Assembly: GCA_030348385.1 (NCBI GenBank)
Contig: JAUCFP010000006.1
Span: 3,995,501-4,059,500, forward strand
Reading direction: 5' to 3'
DNA: 64,000 bases
DNA from: Cytobacillus sp. NJ13
GTDB taxonomy: Bacteria; Bacillota; Bacilli; Bacillales; Cytobacillaceae
Position numbers and translations under genes: made by a program. The notes beneath the pieces are model-generated. The model was not told the origin of the DNA. It made no database searches and saw nothing but the letters and a program-made list of their open reading frames with translations. This document shows, one piece after another, positions 27,507 to 36,396 of this stretch; within the stretch, counting starts at the first letter, position 1; each line of letters opens with the position of its first letter.

Positions 27507-29012
27507 TTGAGATTTAATAGAAAAATGACCCCATATATAAATGATTTTCCTCCAGAAAGCCTCCCGATATCCTCCATTGACACCATTCCAGAGCCGACAC
27601 TCAACGAAAACTATTCATATAACAAAGAACTCCAGCAAATCCTCTGCGGAAAACAGCTTTTATTCGAAAACCTTCCGCATTCAATTGAAGAAATCCATCA
27701 GCACTATGAAAATGGCTATATTACTTACCGGAAAGGGATCATTAAGACCAAAAGCAAGGCTGCTTGTGCCAGGTGCGGCAATAAAGATCGTTCACTGTTC
27801 GCAAGTTTTCCCTGTGCCCGATGCGGTGAGAAAGAATGTGCTTACTGCCGGAAATGCATCATGATGGGGAGAATCAGTGAGTGCACGCCCCTGATTGGCT
27901 GGTGCGGTCCTGAGCCCGTTTGGGATTTAACCGAGAATCCCTTGGAATGGTCAGGCACCCTATCACCCGGCCAGCAGATTGCCTCCGACCGGGTAAAGCA
28001 GGCTGTAATCGAAAATAAGGAATTCCTCGTCTGGGCTGTCTGCGGTGCAGGAAAAACGGAAGTTCTGTTTGAAGGAATCAATGCTGCCCTAGCCTCGGGA
28101 AAAAGAGTGTGCATTGCCACTCCTCGAACAGATGTTGTACTAGAGCTTGGTCCGCGTCTTAAAGCAGTCTTCCCCGGTATTCAGGTGGCTGTCCTTTACG
28201 GCGGCAGTGAAGACCGCCATCTCCAAGCGCCCTTAACCATCGCTACCACCCATCAGCTGCTTCGATTTTACAATGCTTTTGACACAGTCATTCTTGATGA
28301 AGTAGATGCCTTTCCATATACAGCAGACGAATGCCTTCAGTATGCTGTCCGACAATCCCGCAAAGAATTATCCTCTATGATCTATTTAACCGCTACCCCC
28401 AGCCAAAAATGGCAGAATGAATGTCGGAGCGGGAAAAGAGATTTTGTCACTATCCCGGCAAGGTATCATCGTCATCCATTGCCTGTACCGGCTTTCAAAT
28501 GGTGCGGCAACTGGGAGAAATCTCTTAAAAAGGACAAACTCCCGTCTGCAGTTACCCAATGGATCAAGAAGAGACTCGATAACCAGAAGCAGTGCCTGCT
28601 CTTCCTTCCGAAAATCGATAAAATGGAAAAAGTCCTCACCATCCTTCGTAAAACCTGTCCTAAAGTCCAATCTGTCCACGCAGAAGACCCGGATCGAAAA
28701 GACAAAGTCCAAATGATGCGAAATAAAGAGATCCCCCTGCTTTTAACAACGACCATCCTGGAAAGAGGAGTTACCTTCCCTAATATTGATGTAGCAGTAT
28801 TAGGAGCAGAAGACCGCATTTTTACAGAAAGTGCTCTTGTCCAGATCGCCGGCCGTGTAGGAAGAAGCTCTGAATACCCGAAAGGAGAAATCACCTTTTT
28901 TCACTACGGCAAAACCGAAAGCATGGTCAAAGCGCAAAAACAAATCCTCAAAATGAACACTGAAGCCAAGAAGAAAGGACTGATCGACAATTACCTGTTT
29001 AATATGCCGTGA
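27507..29012 (+). CDS. comFA: Competence DNA-uptake ATPase/helicase ComFA
   Basis: A 501-residue DEAD-box-like helicase that powers entry of transforming DNA. A four-Cys zinc site lies near residues 84-125 (CARCGNKD, CARCGEKECAYCRKC). Walker A is AVCGAGKTEVLF, Walker B is VILDEVDAFPY (DEVD), and later motifs are IYLTATPSQ, TTTILERGVTFP and QIAGRVGRSSEYPKG. I chose TTG 27507, placed 6 nt after GAGGTG; an upstream in-frame GTG at 27498 would lie inside that ribosome site. comFB is absent. It overlaps comFC. Confidence 0.9.
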   Translation: MRFNRKMTPYINDFPPESLPISSIDTIPEPTLNENYSYNKELQQILCGKQLLFENLPHSIEEIHQHYENGYITYRKGIIKTKSKAACARCGNKDRSLFASFPCARCGEKECAYCRKCIMMGRISECTPLIGWCGPEPVWDLTENPLEWSGTLSPGQQIASDRVKQAVIENKEFLVWAVCGAGKTEVLFEGINAALASGKRVCIATPRTDVVLELGPRLKAVFPGIQVAVLYGGSEDRHLQAPLTIATTHQLLRFYNAFDTVILDEVDAFPYTADECLQYAVRQSRKELSSMIYLTATPSQKWQNECRSGKRDFVTIPARYHRHPLPVPAFKWCGNWEKSLKKDKLPSAVTQWIKKRLDNQKQCLLFLPKIDKMEKVLTILRKTCPKVQSVHAEDPDRKDKVQMMRNKEIPLLLTTTILERGVTFPNIDVAVLGAEDRIFTESALVQIAGRVGRSSEYPKGEITFFHYGKTESMVKAQKQILKMNTEAKKKGLIDNYLFNMP

Positions 29013-29688
29013 AGAAATCCATACTGCTGTTAGCTGGTCGACTCTCTGGTCGAAGCCAAAAGAAAATCATTTATGTCAGGGCTGTGCCGATAAACTCACA
29101 TTTATCTCAGGTGAGACATGTGAAAAGTGCAGCCGCCCGTTTGAACAATTAGATGTTCGCTATCAAACAGGCAATCTCTGCAATGACTGTGTAAGGTGGA
29201 ACCAGGATCCAGAATGGTCGGGGCTTCTAAAGAAAAATGACTCTCTTTTCATATACAATGACTTTCTTAAAGAAACAATAGCCCGCTATAAATTTCGGGG
29301 TGACTATGTTTTGTCGAGAGCTTTCTCTCCCTTTTTAAGAGAGAGGCTGAAGAATAGGGACTTCGACTTCCTTGTCCCTATTCCTCTAAGTTCTGAAAGA
29401 CTTTATGAAAGAGGATTTAATCAGTCATCGGCACTCATCCGTGAAGCTGGCTTTACAGTCACAGAACTGCTTCGCCGAATTCATTCCGAAAAGCAATCCA
29501 AGAAATCTCGACAAGAGCGAATTCATCTTCATCAAGTCTTCCAGCCGCTCAATGTAGATATAGAAGATAAAATAATTCTCTTAATAGACGATATCTATAC
29601 AACAGGATCTACTCTATACCATGCAGCGAAAGTATTGAAGGCAGGAGGAGCCGAATCAATATCTTCGATTACATTGGCGAGAGGTTAA
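28990..29688 (+). CDS. comFC: Competence protein ComFC (phosphoribosyltransferase-like), probable ATT start
   Basis: About 232 residues, close to the usual 229-240. The reading frame opens after a TGA at 28981-28983 and has no ATG, GTG or TTG before the zinc-binding N-terminus (ITCLICREEI, then CQGCADKL, CEKCSRPF, CNDCVRWN), so translation most likely begins at ATT 28990, 10 nt after AAAGGA. The PRPP-type motif is IILLIDDIYTTGSTLYHA, preceded by VPIPLSSERLYERGFNQ and EKQSKKSRQER. A start at the internal ATG 29311 would lose all zinc ligands. Overlaps comFA by 23 nt. A sequencing frameshift is the alternative. Confidence 0.85.
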   Translation: MTCLICREEIHTAVSWSTLWSKPKENHLCQGCADKLTFISGETCEKCSRPFEQLDVRYQTGNLCNDCVRWNQDPEWSGLLKKNDSLFIYNDFLKETIARYKFRGDYVLSRAFSPFLRERLKNRDFDFLVPIPLSSERLYERGFNQSSALIREAGFTVTELLRRIHSEKQSKKSRQERIHLHQVFQPLNVDIEDKIILLIDDIYTTGSTLYHAAKVLKAGGAESISSITLARG

Positions 29689-29717
29689 TGAATGGAATAA
29701 ATTTCAATTCGGTGTTT

Positions 29718-29746
29718 TTGACGTGGGCAGTTATTAGGAAAATAAT
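29718..29746 (+). promoter_or_regulatory. Sigma-A promoter of the riboswitch/EAL gene
   Basis: TTGACG, 17-nt spacer, AATAAT. Transcription would start near 29753, about 15 nt before the aptamer. Confidence 0.55.
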
Positions 29747-29765
29747 ACTATGTTAAAATATCCTA

Positions 29766-29848
29766 AACCAGGGTAAATTTTACGAAAGTAAAAGACGCAA
29801 AGCTGCGTGCCTAAAGCAGGATTCTGTCATGGCAGCCGGGCTTCATAT
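29766..29848 (+). ncRNA. Cyclic di-GMP-I (GEMM) riboswitch
   Basis: The c-di-GMP-I consensus is visible: a P2-type hairpin TTTTAC-GAAA-GTAAAA with a GNRA loop, then GACGCAAAGC, GCCTAAAG, and the closing CATGGCAGCCGGGC. The second hairpin pairs GCTGC with GCAGC and carries the tetraloop-receptor side. It lies directly in front of a c-di-GMP turnover gene. After the aptamer a CCTTT/AAAGG hairpin (29868-29885) covers part of the ribosome site, so control may act on translation; a classical GC-rich terminator is not evident. Confidence 0.88.
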
Positions 29849-29895
29849 AAAAAACTTTTTTCGTTTGCCTTTTTTATTGGAAAGGATGTCTTGAA

Positions 29896-32481
29896 GTGAA
29901 CGAATTTAATACACAGGATGGTGAAAAAACCACTAAAGATATTGCTGATTCTAGCAGTCAGCAATTGGAATTGACTAAGATTAAGAATAACCTCAACCAG
30001 GCTCAGATGATCGCCAATATTGGAAGCCTGGAGTACGATGTGGAAAACGATAAAGGGTTTTGGTCAGATCAGCTGTTTCGGATTTTTGGCCTAAAACCTC
30101 AAAAAGGCTTTTTTCCAGATTACAGAATGTATTTGAGTTATCTTCATCCAGACGACCGCCCGGCTTTTGAAGGGCAGTTTAAAAAGCTTCTGAAGGAAAA
30201 GGACAGTGTTGATCTGGTATGCCGGATAACCAGGCAGGATGGGGAAGAACGGTATATTCATCATCGGGCAGATTATTTTGCAGATGAAAATGGATCAGCT
30301 AAAATCATCGCAACAATTCAGGATATAACTGAAAAGCGGCGCATGGAAGAACAGCTTTATGAAAATGAGCGGAAAATTGGGCAGATATATGAAAATCTTG
30401 ATGTAGGAATCTATTCCGCAGATTTGGCAGAAAGAAAAGTTCTTCATTTTTCCAGGGGCGTGGAAGGGATTTTTGGTTATACTGCCGAGGAGTTTATTGC
30501 CGATTTCGATTTGTGGAACAATGTGATCCATCCCGATGATATGGAGAGGGTTGAAACAGAGCGGGCAAAAATTTTGAATGGGAATAGCATCCGCTATCAA
30601 TATCGAATTATTCATAAATCCGGTGAGGTTAGATGGGTTCATGACCACAGTATCCCGTATCTGAATGAAAGAGGCGAGCTTATCCGGGTTGATGGATTTG
30701 TAACGGATATAACAGAGCAAAAATGGCTTGAAAAGAAAATGAGGCATATGGCATTTTATGATCATTTGACAGATCTCCCAAATCGCCGATACTTTGATCA
30801 AAAGCTTCAGAGTTTGGTAGAAGACACTCCCCAACAGCACTTTGCCGTTTTGTTTTTTGATTTGCAGCGTTTAAAACAGATTAATGATACATTCGGGCAT
30901 TCAGCTGGTGATGAACTCCTCAGGCTTGTTTCGAAAAGAATTAAGGAGAGATTGAATTCAGCCCATTTTTCAGCAAGGATTTCGGGTGACCAATTTGCGA
31001 TGATTATGGAACATCTTCAGAAGGTAGAGAATCCTTCTTTTTTAGCGGATTCTATTAATGAAATTTTTTCTGAAACCTTTCATATCGATAGCTTTGAGCT
31101 TAAAATCTCCCCGTCCATAGGTATTAGTGTTTATCCGAATAATGGGAAAACAGCTGATGAATTGATCAGAAATACCGAAACTTCCCTTTACCATGCTAAA
31201 CAGAAAGGAAAGAACCGATTCCAGGTTTATCATCCTTCCATGGATATTGAGTCGTATAAGCTATTCACACTTGAACAGGATATGCGGAAAGCGCTGCAGA
31301 ATGATGAATTTTTCCTGGAATACCAGCCAAGAGTCGATACGAAGACCGGCAAAATCTTAAGCGCAGAGGCTCTATTGAGGTGGAATCATCCAGAATGGGG
31401 CAGGGTATCCCCGTTGGAGTTCATACCCGTTGCTGAGGAATCCGGCTTAATTATCGATATAGGCGAATATGTGATAAGGAAGGTATCAAGGCAACTTTAT
31501 TCCTGGAAAGAAAAAGGCTTGAATATTGTTCCGATATCTGTCAATATCTCTCCGCTAAGTTTTTTGAAAAATAGTCTTGTTTCTACAATAGAAGAAGCAT
31601 TGGAAGAGAATCACCTTGATGCGGCACTTATAGAAATAGAATTGACGGAATCTTCCCTAATCAACTATTCCGAGAACGTAATCTCTGTTCTAAAAGAACT
31701 GGGTTCGATGGGAGTGAAAATTGCACTGGATGACTTTGGGACCGGCTATTCCTCTATCACACAATTGAAAAAATATAAATTTGATGTCTTGAAAATTGAT
31801 AAAACGTTTATTCAGGCAATGGATAAAAACGCGGAAGATGCAATCATTACAGCCAATTTAGTTCAGCTTGCACATGGGCTGAATATGAAGGTTGTAGCAG
31901 AAGGCGTGGAGACCTTTGAACAGTTCTATTCCTTAAGAAAAAATGGATGCGACCAAATACAGGGATATCTTTTCAGCAAACCGGTTCCAAATTCAGTATT
32001 TGAACAGAAATTGCTAATTGGCACTCTAAAACCGCAAAACATTAAAGAAGAAAACGTGTTTAAAGGTTTGCGCAAGTATGCTCGAGTTGAGTTTCCCTAT
32101 CCGCTGGAAGCAGATATGACGATCCTCGAACTTAATCACAAGTCTGTCAAAATGGGCAGCACCAAAATATTGATAGAAGACATTAGTGCAGGCGGAGTAA
32201 AGTTTGTTTCCAAAATCAAACTTCCTGTGAGGAAGGATATCATTCTATTAATTGAAACAATGCTGTTAGGAGAGAACCTTGCTTTTAAAGGAACGATCGT
32301 CCGAAAAGATGGAATTTCCGATACTCTGACTAATTATGGCTTTCAGTTTATTTTAGAAGAAGGACAAAGGGCAGGATTGGCAAAGACTCTTGATCAACTG
32401 CAAATCCAGCTTGAACTAAACCCTTCTGTTCCTAAATCCCGATTTATAGAAGCAGCCAGCAGCCAGCTGTATTTCGAATAA
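29896..32481 (+). CDS. PAS-PAS-GGDEF(degenerate)-EAL-PilZ protein, probable c-di-GMP phosphodiesterase
   Basis: An 861-residue soluble signalling protein. Two PAS domains (about residues 30-150 and 155-275) each end with a (D/T)ITE(K/Q) PAC-like motif. The GGDEF domain (about 285-445) has FFDLQRLKQINDTFGH but the signature is SGDQF, so cyclase activity is doubtful. The EAL domain (about 460-710) keeps the catalytic set: EALLRWNHPEWG, SVNISP, IELTESSL, LDDFGTGYSS, VLKIDKTFI, VAEGVET, IQGYLFSKP. A C-terminal PilZ domain shows RKYAR and DISAGG, both c-di-GMP ligands. GTG start after AAAGGA, behind a c-di-GMP riboswitch. Confidence 0.9.
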   Translation: MNEFNTQDGEKTTKDIADSSSQQLELTKIKNNLNQAQMIANIGSLEYDVENDKGFWSDQLFRIFGLKPQKGFFPDYRMYLSYLHPDDRPAFEGQFKKLLKEKDSVDLVCRITRQDGEERYIHHRADYFADENGSAKIIATIQDITEKRRMEEQLYENERKIGQIYENLDVGIYSADLAERKVLHFSRGVEGIFGYTAEEFIADFDLWNNVIHPDDMERVETERAKILNGNSIRYQYRIIHKSGEVRWVHDHSIPYLNERGELIRVDGFVTDITEQKWLEKKMRHMAFYDHLTDLPNRRYFDQKLQSLVEDTPQQHFAVLFFDLQRLKQINDTFGHSAGDELLRLVSKRIKERLNSAHFSARISGDQFAMIMEHLQKVENPSFLADSINEIFSETFHIDSFELKISPSIGISVYPNNGKTADELIRNTETSLYHAKQKGKNRFQVYHPSMDIESYKLFTLEQDMRKALQNDEFFLEYQPRVDTKTGKILSAEALLRWNHPEWGRVSPLEFIPVAEESGLIIDIGEYVIRKVSRQLYSWKEKGLNIVPISVNISPLSFLKNSLVSTIEEALEENHLDAALIEIELTESSLINYSENVISVLKELGSMGVKIALDDFGTGYSSITQLKKYKFDVLKIDKTFIQAMDKNAEDAIITANLVQLAHGLNMKVVAEGVETFEQFYSLRKNGCDQIQGYLFSKPVPNSVFEQKLLIGTLKPQNIKEENVFKGLRKYARVEFPYPLEADMTILELNHKSVKMGSTKILIEDISAGGVKFVSKIKLPVRKDIILLIETMLLGENLAFKGTIVRKDGISDTLTNYGFQFILEEGQRAGLAKTLDQLQIQLELNPSVPKSRFIEAASSQLYFE

Positions 32482-32549
32482 ATTTTTCTATAAGTATCCT
32501 ATCCTTAGAGCTATAATAATGTCATATAAATTGAGAGAGGAAGAATCAT

Positions 32550-32981
32550 ATGGCTGAGTTATCAAACTGCCCGAAATGTGATGCGATTTATGTGAAAAAT
32601 CAATTCCGTGACGTTTGCCAGGACTGCTGGAAAGAAGAAGAGAAGGCCTATGAGACGGTTTATCAGTTTATCCGAAAGAGGGAAAACAGGACAGCGAAAA
32701 TGATGGAGGTTGTCGAGGCGACCGGAGTCGAGGAAGATCTCATCATAAAGTTTATTAAGACCGGCCGTTTAAAGCTGGCGCAATTTCCTAATTTGGGGTA
32801 TCCTTGCGAGAAATGCGGGACAAGCATCCGGGAAGGCAAGCTATGCGGCAGCTGTGCGGGTGATCTGAGGAAAGATCTTCAGCAGTTTACCGCTGAGGAA
32901 GAACGAAGAAAAGAAGCAGTCCAAAGAGAAAAACACGGTACATATTTTGCCGTTAATGAAAAAATCAATAGGCGTTTTTAA
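32550..32981 (+). CDS. yvyF: Flagellar operon protein YvyF
   Basis: A 143-residue protein matching the YvyF family found before flgM in Bacillus. The N-terminal zinc-finger-like pairs are CPKCDAIYV and CQDCWKEEE, and a second set is CEKCGTSI and CGSC. The middle is a helix-turn-helix-like region (MMEVVEATGVEEDLIIKFI). Function is not established; a regulatory role in late flagellar expression has been proposed from its position. AGAGAGGAAG precedes the ATG. A terminator follows, and flgM has its own sigma-D promoter. Confidence 0.85.
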   Translation: MAELSNCPKCDAIYVKNQFRDVCQDCWKEEEKAYETVYQFIRKRENRTAKMMEVVEATGVEEDLIIKFIKTGRLKLAQFPNLGYPCEKCGTSIREGKLCGSCAGDLRKDLQQFTAEEERRKEAVQREKHGTYFAVNEKINRRF

Positions 32982-33012
32982 GCTATGTGTCCCATTCACA
33001 TAGCTTTTTCTA
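32981..33012 (+). terminator. Terminator between yvyF and flgM
   Basis: Perfect 9-bp stem AGCTATGTG / CACATAGCT with a 7-nt loop, then TTTTTC. Confidence 0.8.
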
Positions 33013-33054
33013 TAAGCTTATCGATGTATTTTTTGCCAAACTTTAATTAACATT

Positions 33055-33081
33055 TAAACAAACCGTCACAATAGCCGATAA
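33055..33081 (+). promoter_or_regulatory. Sigma-D promoter of the flgM operon
   Basis: TAAA, 15-nt spacer, GCCGATAA, nearly perfect against the Bacillus sigma-D consensus TAAA-N14-16-GCCGATAT. It lies 43 bp before flgM. Confidence 0.85.
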
Positions 33082-33124
33082 TAGAATTAGGTTAAATCGA
33101 CCGGAAAGAAAGTGAGGGGTACAC

Positions 33125-33391
33125 ATGAAAATCAATAACTTTGGTCCTTCAGGCGTGAACCCATACAAACGCCAAATGAATAAGCTTGAAAATGCAGGAA
33201 AACCAGCCAGAACGGCATCAGATAAAATTGAAATCAGCTCCACTGCCAAGGAAATGCAGCAGGTATCACAGCTCAGTGAAAATCGCAAAGCAAAAGTAGA
33301 AGAGCTTAAAATTCAGGTAGAGAACGGTACTTATAAAATTAATCCAAAAGAAGTGGCGAAAAGCATCGCTAATTTTTATACGAAAAAATAA
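33125..33391 (+). CDS. flgM: Anti-sigma-D factor FlgM
   Basis: An 88-residue protein. The N-terminus is polar and disordered. The C-terminal half holds the sigma-binding helices (SDKIEISSTAKEMQQVSQLS, RKAKVEELKIQVENGTY and the terminal VAKSIANFYTKK). It binds sigma-D until the hook is complete. A sigma-D promoter upstream gives it the usual feedback. flgN follows after 15 bp. Confidence 0.92.
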   Translation: MKINNFGPSGVNPYKRQMNKLENAGKPARTASDKIEISSTAKEMQQVSQLSENRKAKVEELKIQVENGTYKINPKEVAKSIANFYTKK

Positions 33392-33406
33392 TGAGGAGGG
33401 ATTGGC

Positions 33407-33886
33407 ATGTCAGCCGAGGCACTTACTGCAGTGATGGAAAAACTGATAAAGCTTCATAAAAGCCTATATGAACTCGCAGTTAAAAAGACAGACATTATTA
33501 AGACCGGCGACATAGATGGCCTGAATCAGATGCTGAAGGATGAGCAGGCTCATATTGCGGCTATTGGCCGATTGGAAAACGAGCGGGAAAAGGCAGCAAA
33601 TTCAATCGCGCCTATGCTGGAAAGCCCTACAGTATCAGATTGTTTAAATATCCTCACGCAGCCTGATCGCCTTAGGCTCGAGGCCATTACGAAGGAGCTT
33701 GCTGAGCTGGTATATGAACTGAAGGAGCAGAATTTCCTAAACCAGCAGCTTGTTCATCAATCTCTTCAGTTTGTAAATGTAACTATGAATCTATTAAGGC
33801 CGCAGCCTGAAACGATGAACTACGGCCCGCCTGCCAAAAAGAAATCTGAAAAGATGAATCCAGGAATTTTCAACTCGAAAGTGTAG
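33407..33886 (+). CDS. flgN: FlgN family flagellar export chaperone
   Basis: A 159-residue helical protein (YvyG/FlgN) that escorts FlgK and FlgL to the export gate. Long amphipathic helices cover most of the chain (ALTAVMEKLIKLHKSLYELA, IAAIGRLENEREKA), with a Pro-rich C-terminus (RPQPETMNYGPPAKKK). It lies directly between flgM and flgK. GAGGAGGG precedes the ATG. Confidence 0.88.
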   Translation: MSAEALTAVMEKLIKLHKSLYELAVKKTDIIKTGDIDGLNQMLKDEQAHIAAIGRLENEREKAANSIAPMLESPTVSDCLNILTQPDRLRLEAITKELAELVYELKEQNFLNQQLVHQSLQFVNVTMNLLRPQPETMNYGPPAKKKSEKMNPGIFNSKV

Positions 33887-33904
33887 CAGAACGGAGGAAC
33901 AAAC

Positions 33905-35467
33905 ATGCGTTCAACTTTCATGGGACTCGAAACGGCCCGCCGCGGCATGTTCACCCAGCAAAGTGCTTTATATACAACCGGGCATAATATTTCAAATGCG
34001 AATACGCCAGGATACACCAGGCAGCGGATTAATTTCGCGCAAACCGAGCCTTATCCAGGCGTTGGGATGAATCGTCCGCAGATACCCGGACAAATGGGAA
34101 CAGGTGTTGAAGCGGGAACTGTCCAGAGAATAAGAGAGTCATTTTTAGACCTGCAGTTTAGAACCGAAAACACAAAAATGGGCTATTATGGTGCCATGAG
34201 CGAGTCTCTGACTAAGATGGAAGAAATCATGAATGAGCCATCTGAGAATGGATTGCATAGTACCCTTGAAAAGTTCTGGAACGCTCTTCAGGATCTATCA
34301 AGCCATACTGAAAATACCGGTGCACGGGATGTTGTGGCGGCTACAGGGCAGATGGTTGCGGATACACTGAATTATTATCATAATTCCCTATCACGGGTTC
34401 AAGAGGATATTGGGAGTCAGGTTGATGTGAAGGTGGATGAAATTAACGCGATCGTTGCGCAGATTGATCATCTGAATAAGCAGATTGCCTCTGTTGAGCC
34501 GCACGGATACCTCCCCAATGACCTTTATGACGAGAGAGATTTATTGGTAGATAGCCTTTCGCAATTGGTTAACGTGAAAGTGACCAGTGTAGTCCCGAAT
34601 ACATATGGAGATGCCAAACCGATGGCAGCGGGCCTTTATAATATCGAGATTGTCCAAAAGGACGGAAAGTCCTATAATCCGCCTATTAACCTCATATCTG
34701 CTACAAAAGAGAGCGGTATTGTTGGTACAAATAAGGTGGAACTTGAAAAAAGCGAAGAGAGCGGACTTGTAACAGGATTAAAGATTGGATCATCTTCATT
34801 TACACAGTTTGAGACTTTATCCGGTGAACTATCAGGTCTAATTAACAGCTATGGTTATGAAGCAGGCGGTTCTGCTAATGGTGCTTATCCTGAAATGCTG
34901 GAGAAGCTGAATAGAATGACAGTTGCTTTTGCCAAGGAATTCAATGAAATTCATAAAAACGGATATGCCCTGGGTGCTGATACAATCTCAGGTCTGGACT
35001 TTTTTCAGTTTGATGAGGATAATCCAGCACAAACCATTAAAGTGAATCAAGAGCTGCTGGATGACTCTTCTAAAATAGCCGCAGCAGCCGAAAAAGGCGG
35101 CGCTTCTGGAGATAACCACAATGCTCAGCTGCTGGCTGATTTAAGAAAGAAAAGCTTTAGTGACTATACTTCATTGTCTGATGATGAAAAATCACAGCTG
35201 AACGGAAGCCTTGATTCTTATTATTCAGGAATTATCGGACGGTTAGGAGTAGACTCTCAGAGTGCCAAAAAGGACCTGAAAAACTCTCTTGTGCTGGCAG
35301 ATTCAGTAGACCGGAACAGGCAATCCGTGAGTGCCGTGTCATTAGACGAAGAAATGACCAATATGATTAAATTCCAACATGCATACAACGCTTCAGCAAG
35401 AAACATAACTGTGGTTGATGAAATGCTCGACAAAATCATCAACGGCATGGGTGTTGTAGGCAGATAA
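33905..35467 (+). CDS. flgK: Flagellar hook-associated protein FlgK
   Basis: A 520-residue junction protein between hook and filament. The N-terminus STFMGLETARRGMFTQQSAL and NISNANTPGYTRQR are the family rod/hook motif, and the C-terminus VSLDEEMTNMIKFQHAYNAS is the coiled-coil partner. Length is normal. Same operon as flgN (18 bp gap) and flgL (13 bp gap). Confidence 0.95.
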   Translation: MRSTFMGLETARRGMFTQQSALYTTGHNISNANTPGYTRQRINFAQTEPYPGVGMNRPQIPGQMGTGVEAGTVQRIRESFLDLQFRTENTKMGYYGAMSESLTKMEEIMNEPSENGLHSTLEKFWNALQDLSSHTENTGARDVVAATGQMVADTLNYYHNSLSRVQEDIGSQVDVKVDEINAIVAQIDHLNKQIASVEPHGYLPNDLYDERDLLVDSLSQLVNVKVTSVVPNTYGDAKPMAAGLYNIEIVQKDGKSYNPPINLISATKESGIVGTNKVELEKSEESGLVTGLKIGSSSFTQFETLSGELSGLINSYGYEAGGSANGAYPEMLEKLNRMTVAFAKEFNEIHKNGYALGADTISGLDFFQFDEDNPAQTIKVNQELLDDSSKIAAAAEKGGASGDNHNAQLLADLRKKSFSDYTSLSDDEKSQLNGSLDSYYSGIIGRLGVDSQSAKKDLKNSLVLADSVDRNRQSVSAVSLDEEMTNMIKFQHAYNASARNITVVDEMLDKIINGMGVVGR

Positions 35468-35480
35468 AGGGTGAAATAAA

Positions 35481-36341
35481 GTGCGCGTAACACAATCAAT
35501 GCTATCAAATAACATGCTTCGCAATTTAAGCAACAGCTACAGCAGGCTGGACAAGCTGCAGGATCAAATTTCTACCCAAAAGAAATTTACCAAGCCCTCT
35601 GACGATCCAGTTGCTGCGATGATGGGGATGAACTATCGTTCGGATTTAAACCGCATTCAGCAGTTTACCCGCAATATTGGAGAAGTGAGAAACTGGGTCG
35701 ACAGTACGGATGATGCCCTGGATAAGGGTGTCCTTGCCCTGCAGCGAATTAGGGAATTGACTCTTCAAGCAAGCAATGGCACGCTGGAAGAAGATCAGCG
35801 TAAAGCGGTTGCTGAAGAGGTTAAACAGCTTAAAGAGCATTTGCGGAATCTTGGCGATACACAAGTTGGCGGAAAGTATATTTTCAATGGCAACCAGACA
35901 AATGTACGGCCATCTGAATCAGGTTTTCAAAGCGGAACCATCGAGCTTGAGGTTTTTTCAGGCATCAAAATTCCTGTCAACACGGAAGGAAAAGCTTTGT
36001 TTGGAGACATGCTCAGTGACGAAGGCGGTATCCAAAAGCTAATCACAGCGCTTGAAACGAATGATCCAGCCGTTGGGGATATGCTTGATACTGTTGATAA
36101 AAACATAGACAATTTCTTGTCTGCACGTGCACTAATAGGTGCCAAACAAAATCGTGTCGAGCTGATGGAGGACCGCCTTTCCCAGCAGGAGGTCTTCTCA
36201 ACAAGAATCCTATCCGATAATGAAGACATTGATATGGAAAAAGCCATCATCGAGCTTACAACCCAGGAAAGCATCCATCGTGCAGCACTAAGCGTTGGGG
36301 CGAGGATCATCCAGCCGAGCTTAACCGACTTTTTAAGATAA
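35481..36341 (+). CDS. flgL: Flagellar hook-associated protein FlgL
   Basis: A 286-residue flagellin-like protein forming the second junction ring. N-terminal RVTQSMLSNNMLRNLSNSYS and KKFTKPSDDPVAAMMGM, and C-terminal DIDMEKAIIELTTQESIHRA, are the paired D0/D1 helices. GTG start with AGGGTGA. A hairpin terminator follows. Confidence 0.95.
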   Translation: MRVTQSMLSNNMLRNLSNSYSRLDKLQDQISTQKKFTKPSDDPVAAMMGMNYRSDLNRIQQFTRNIGEVRNWVDSTDDALDKGVLALQRIRELTLQASNGTLEEDQRKAVAEEVKQLKEHLRNLGDTQVGGKYIFNGNQTNVRPSESGFQSGTIELEVFSGIKIPVNTEGKALFGDMLSDEGGIQKLITALETNDPAVGDMLDTVDKNIDNFLSARALIGAKQNRVELMEDRLSQQEVFSTRILSDNEDIDMEKAIIELTTQESIHRAALSVGARIIQPSLTDFLR

Positions 36342-36348
36342 TCAATGA

Positions 36349-36378
36349 AAAGCTATCCATAAGAGATAGCTTTTTTTC
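36349..36378 (+). terminator. Hairpin after flgL
   Basis: Stem AAAGCTATC / GATAGCTTT with a 7-nt loop and TTTTTTTC. Confidence 0.7.
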
Positions 36379-36396
36379 ATAAAAGAGGTGTCTAAC

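Noticed and set aside
26972..27604. 210-codon minus-strand frame across degV and the GCAAATA repeats
   Set aside because: It overlaps two well-supported genes, and its ICKxxxx heptads only reflect the 21-bp spacing.
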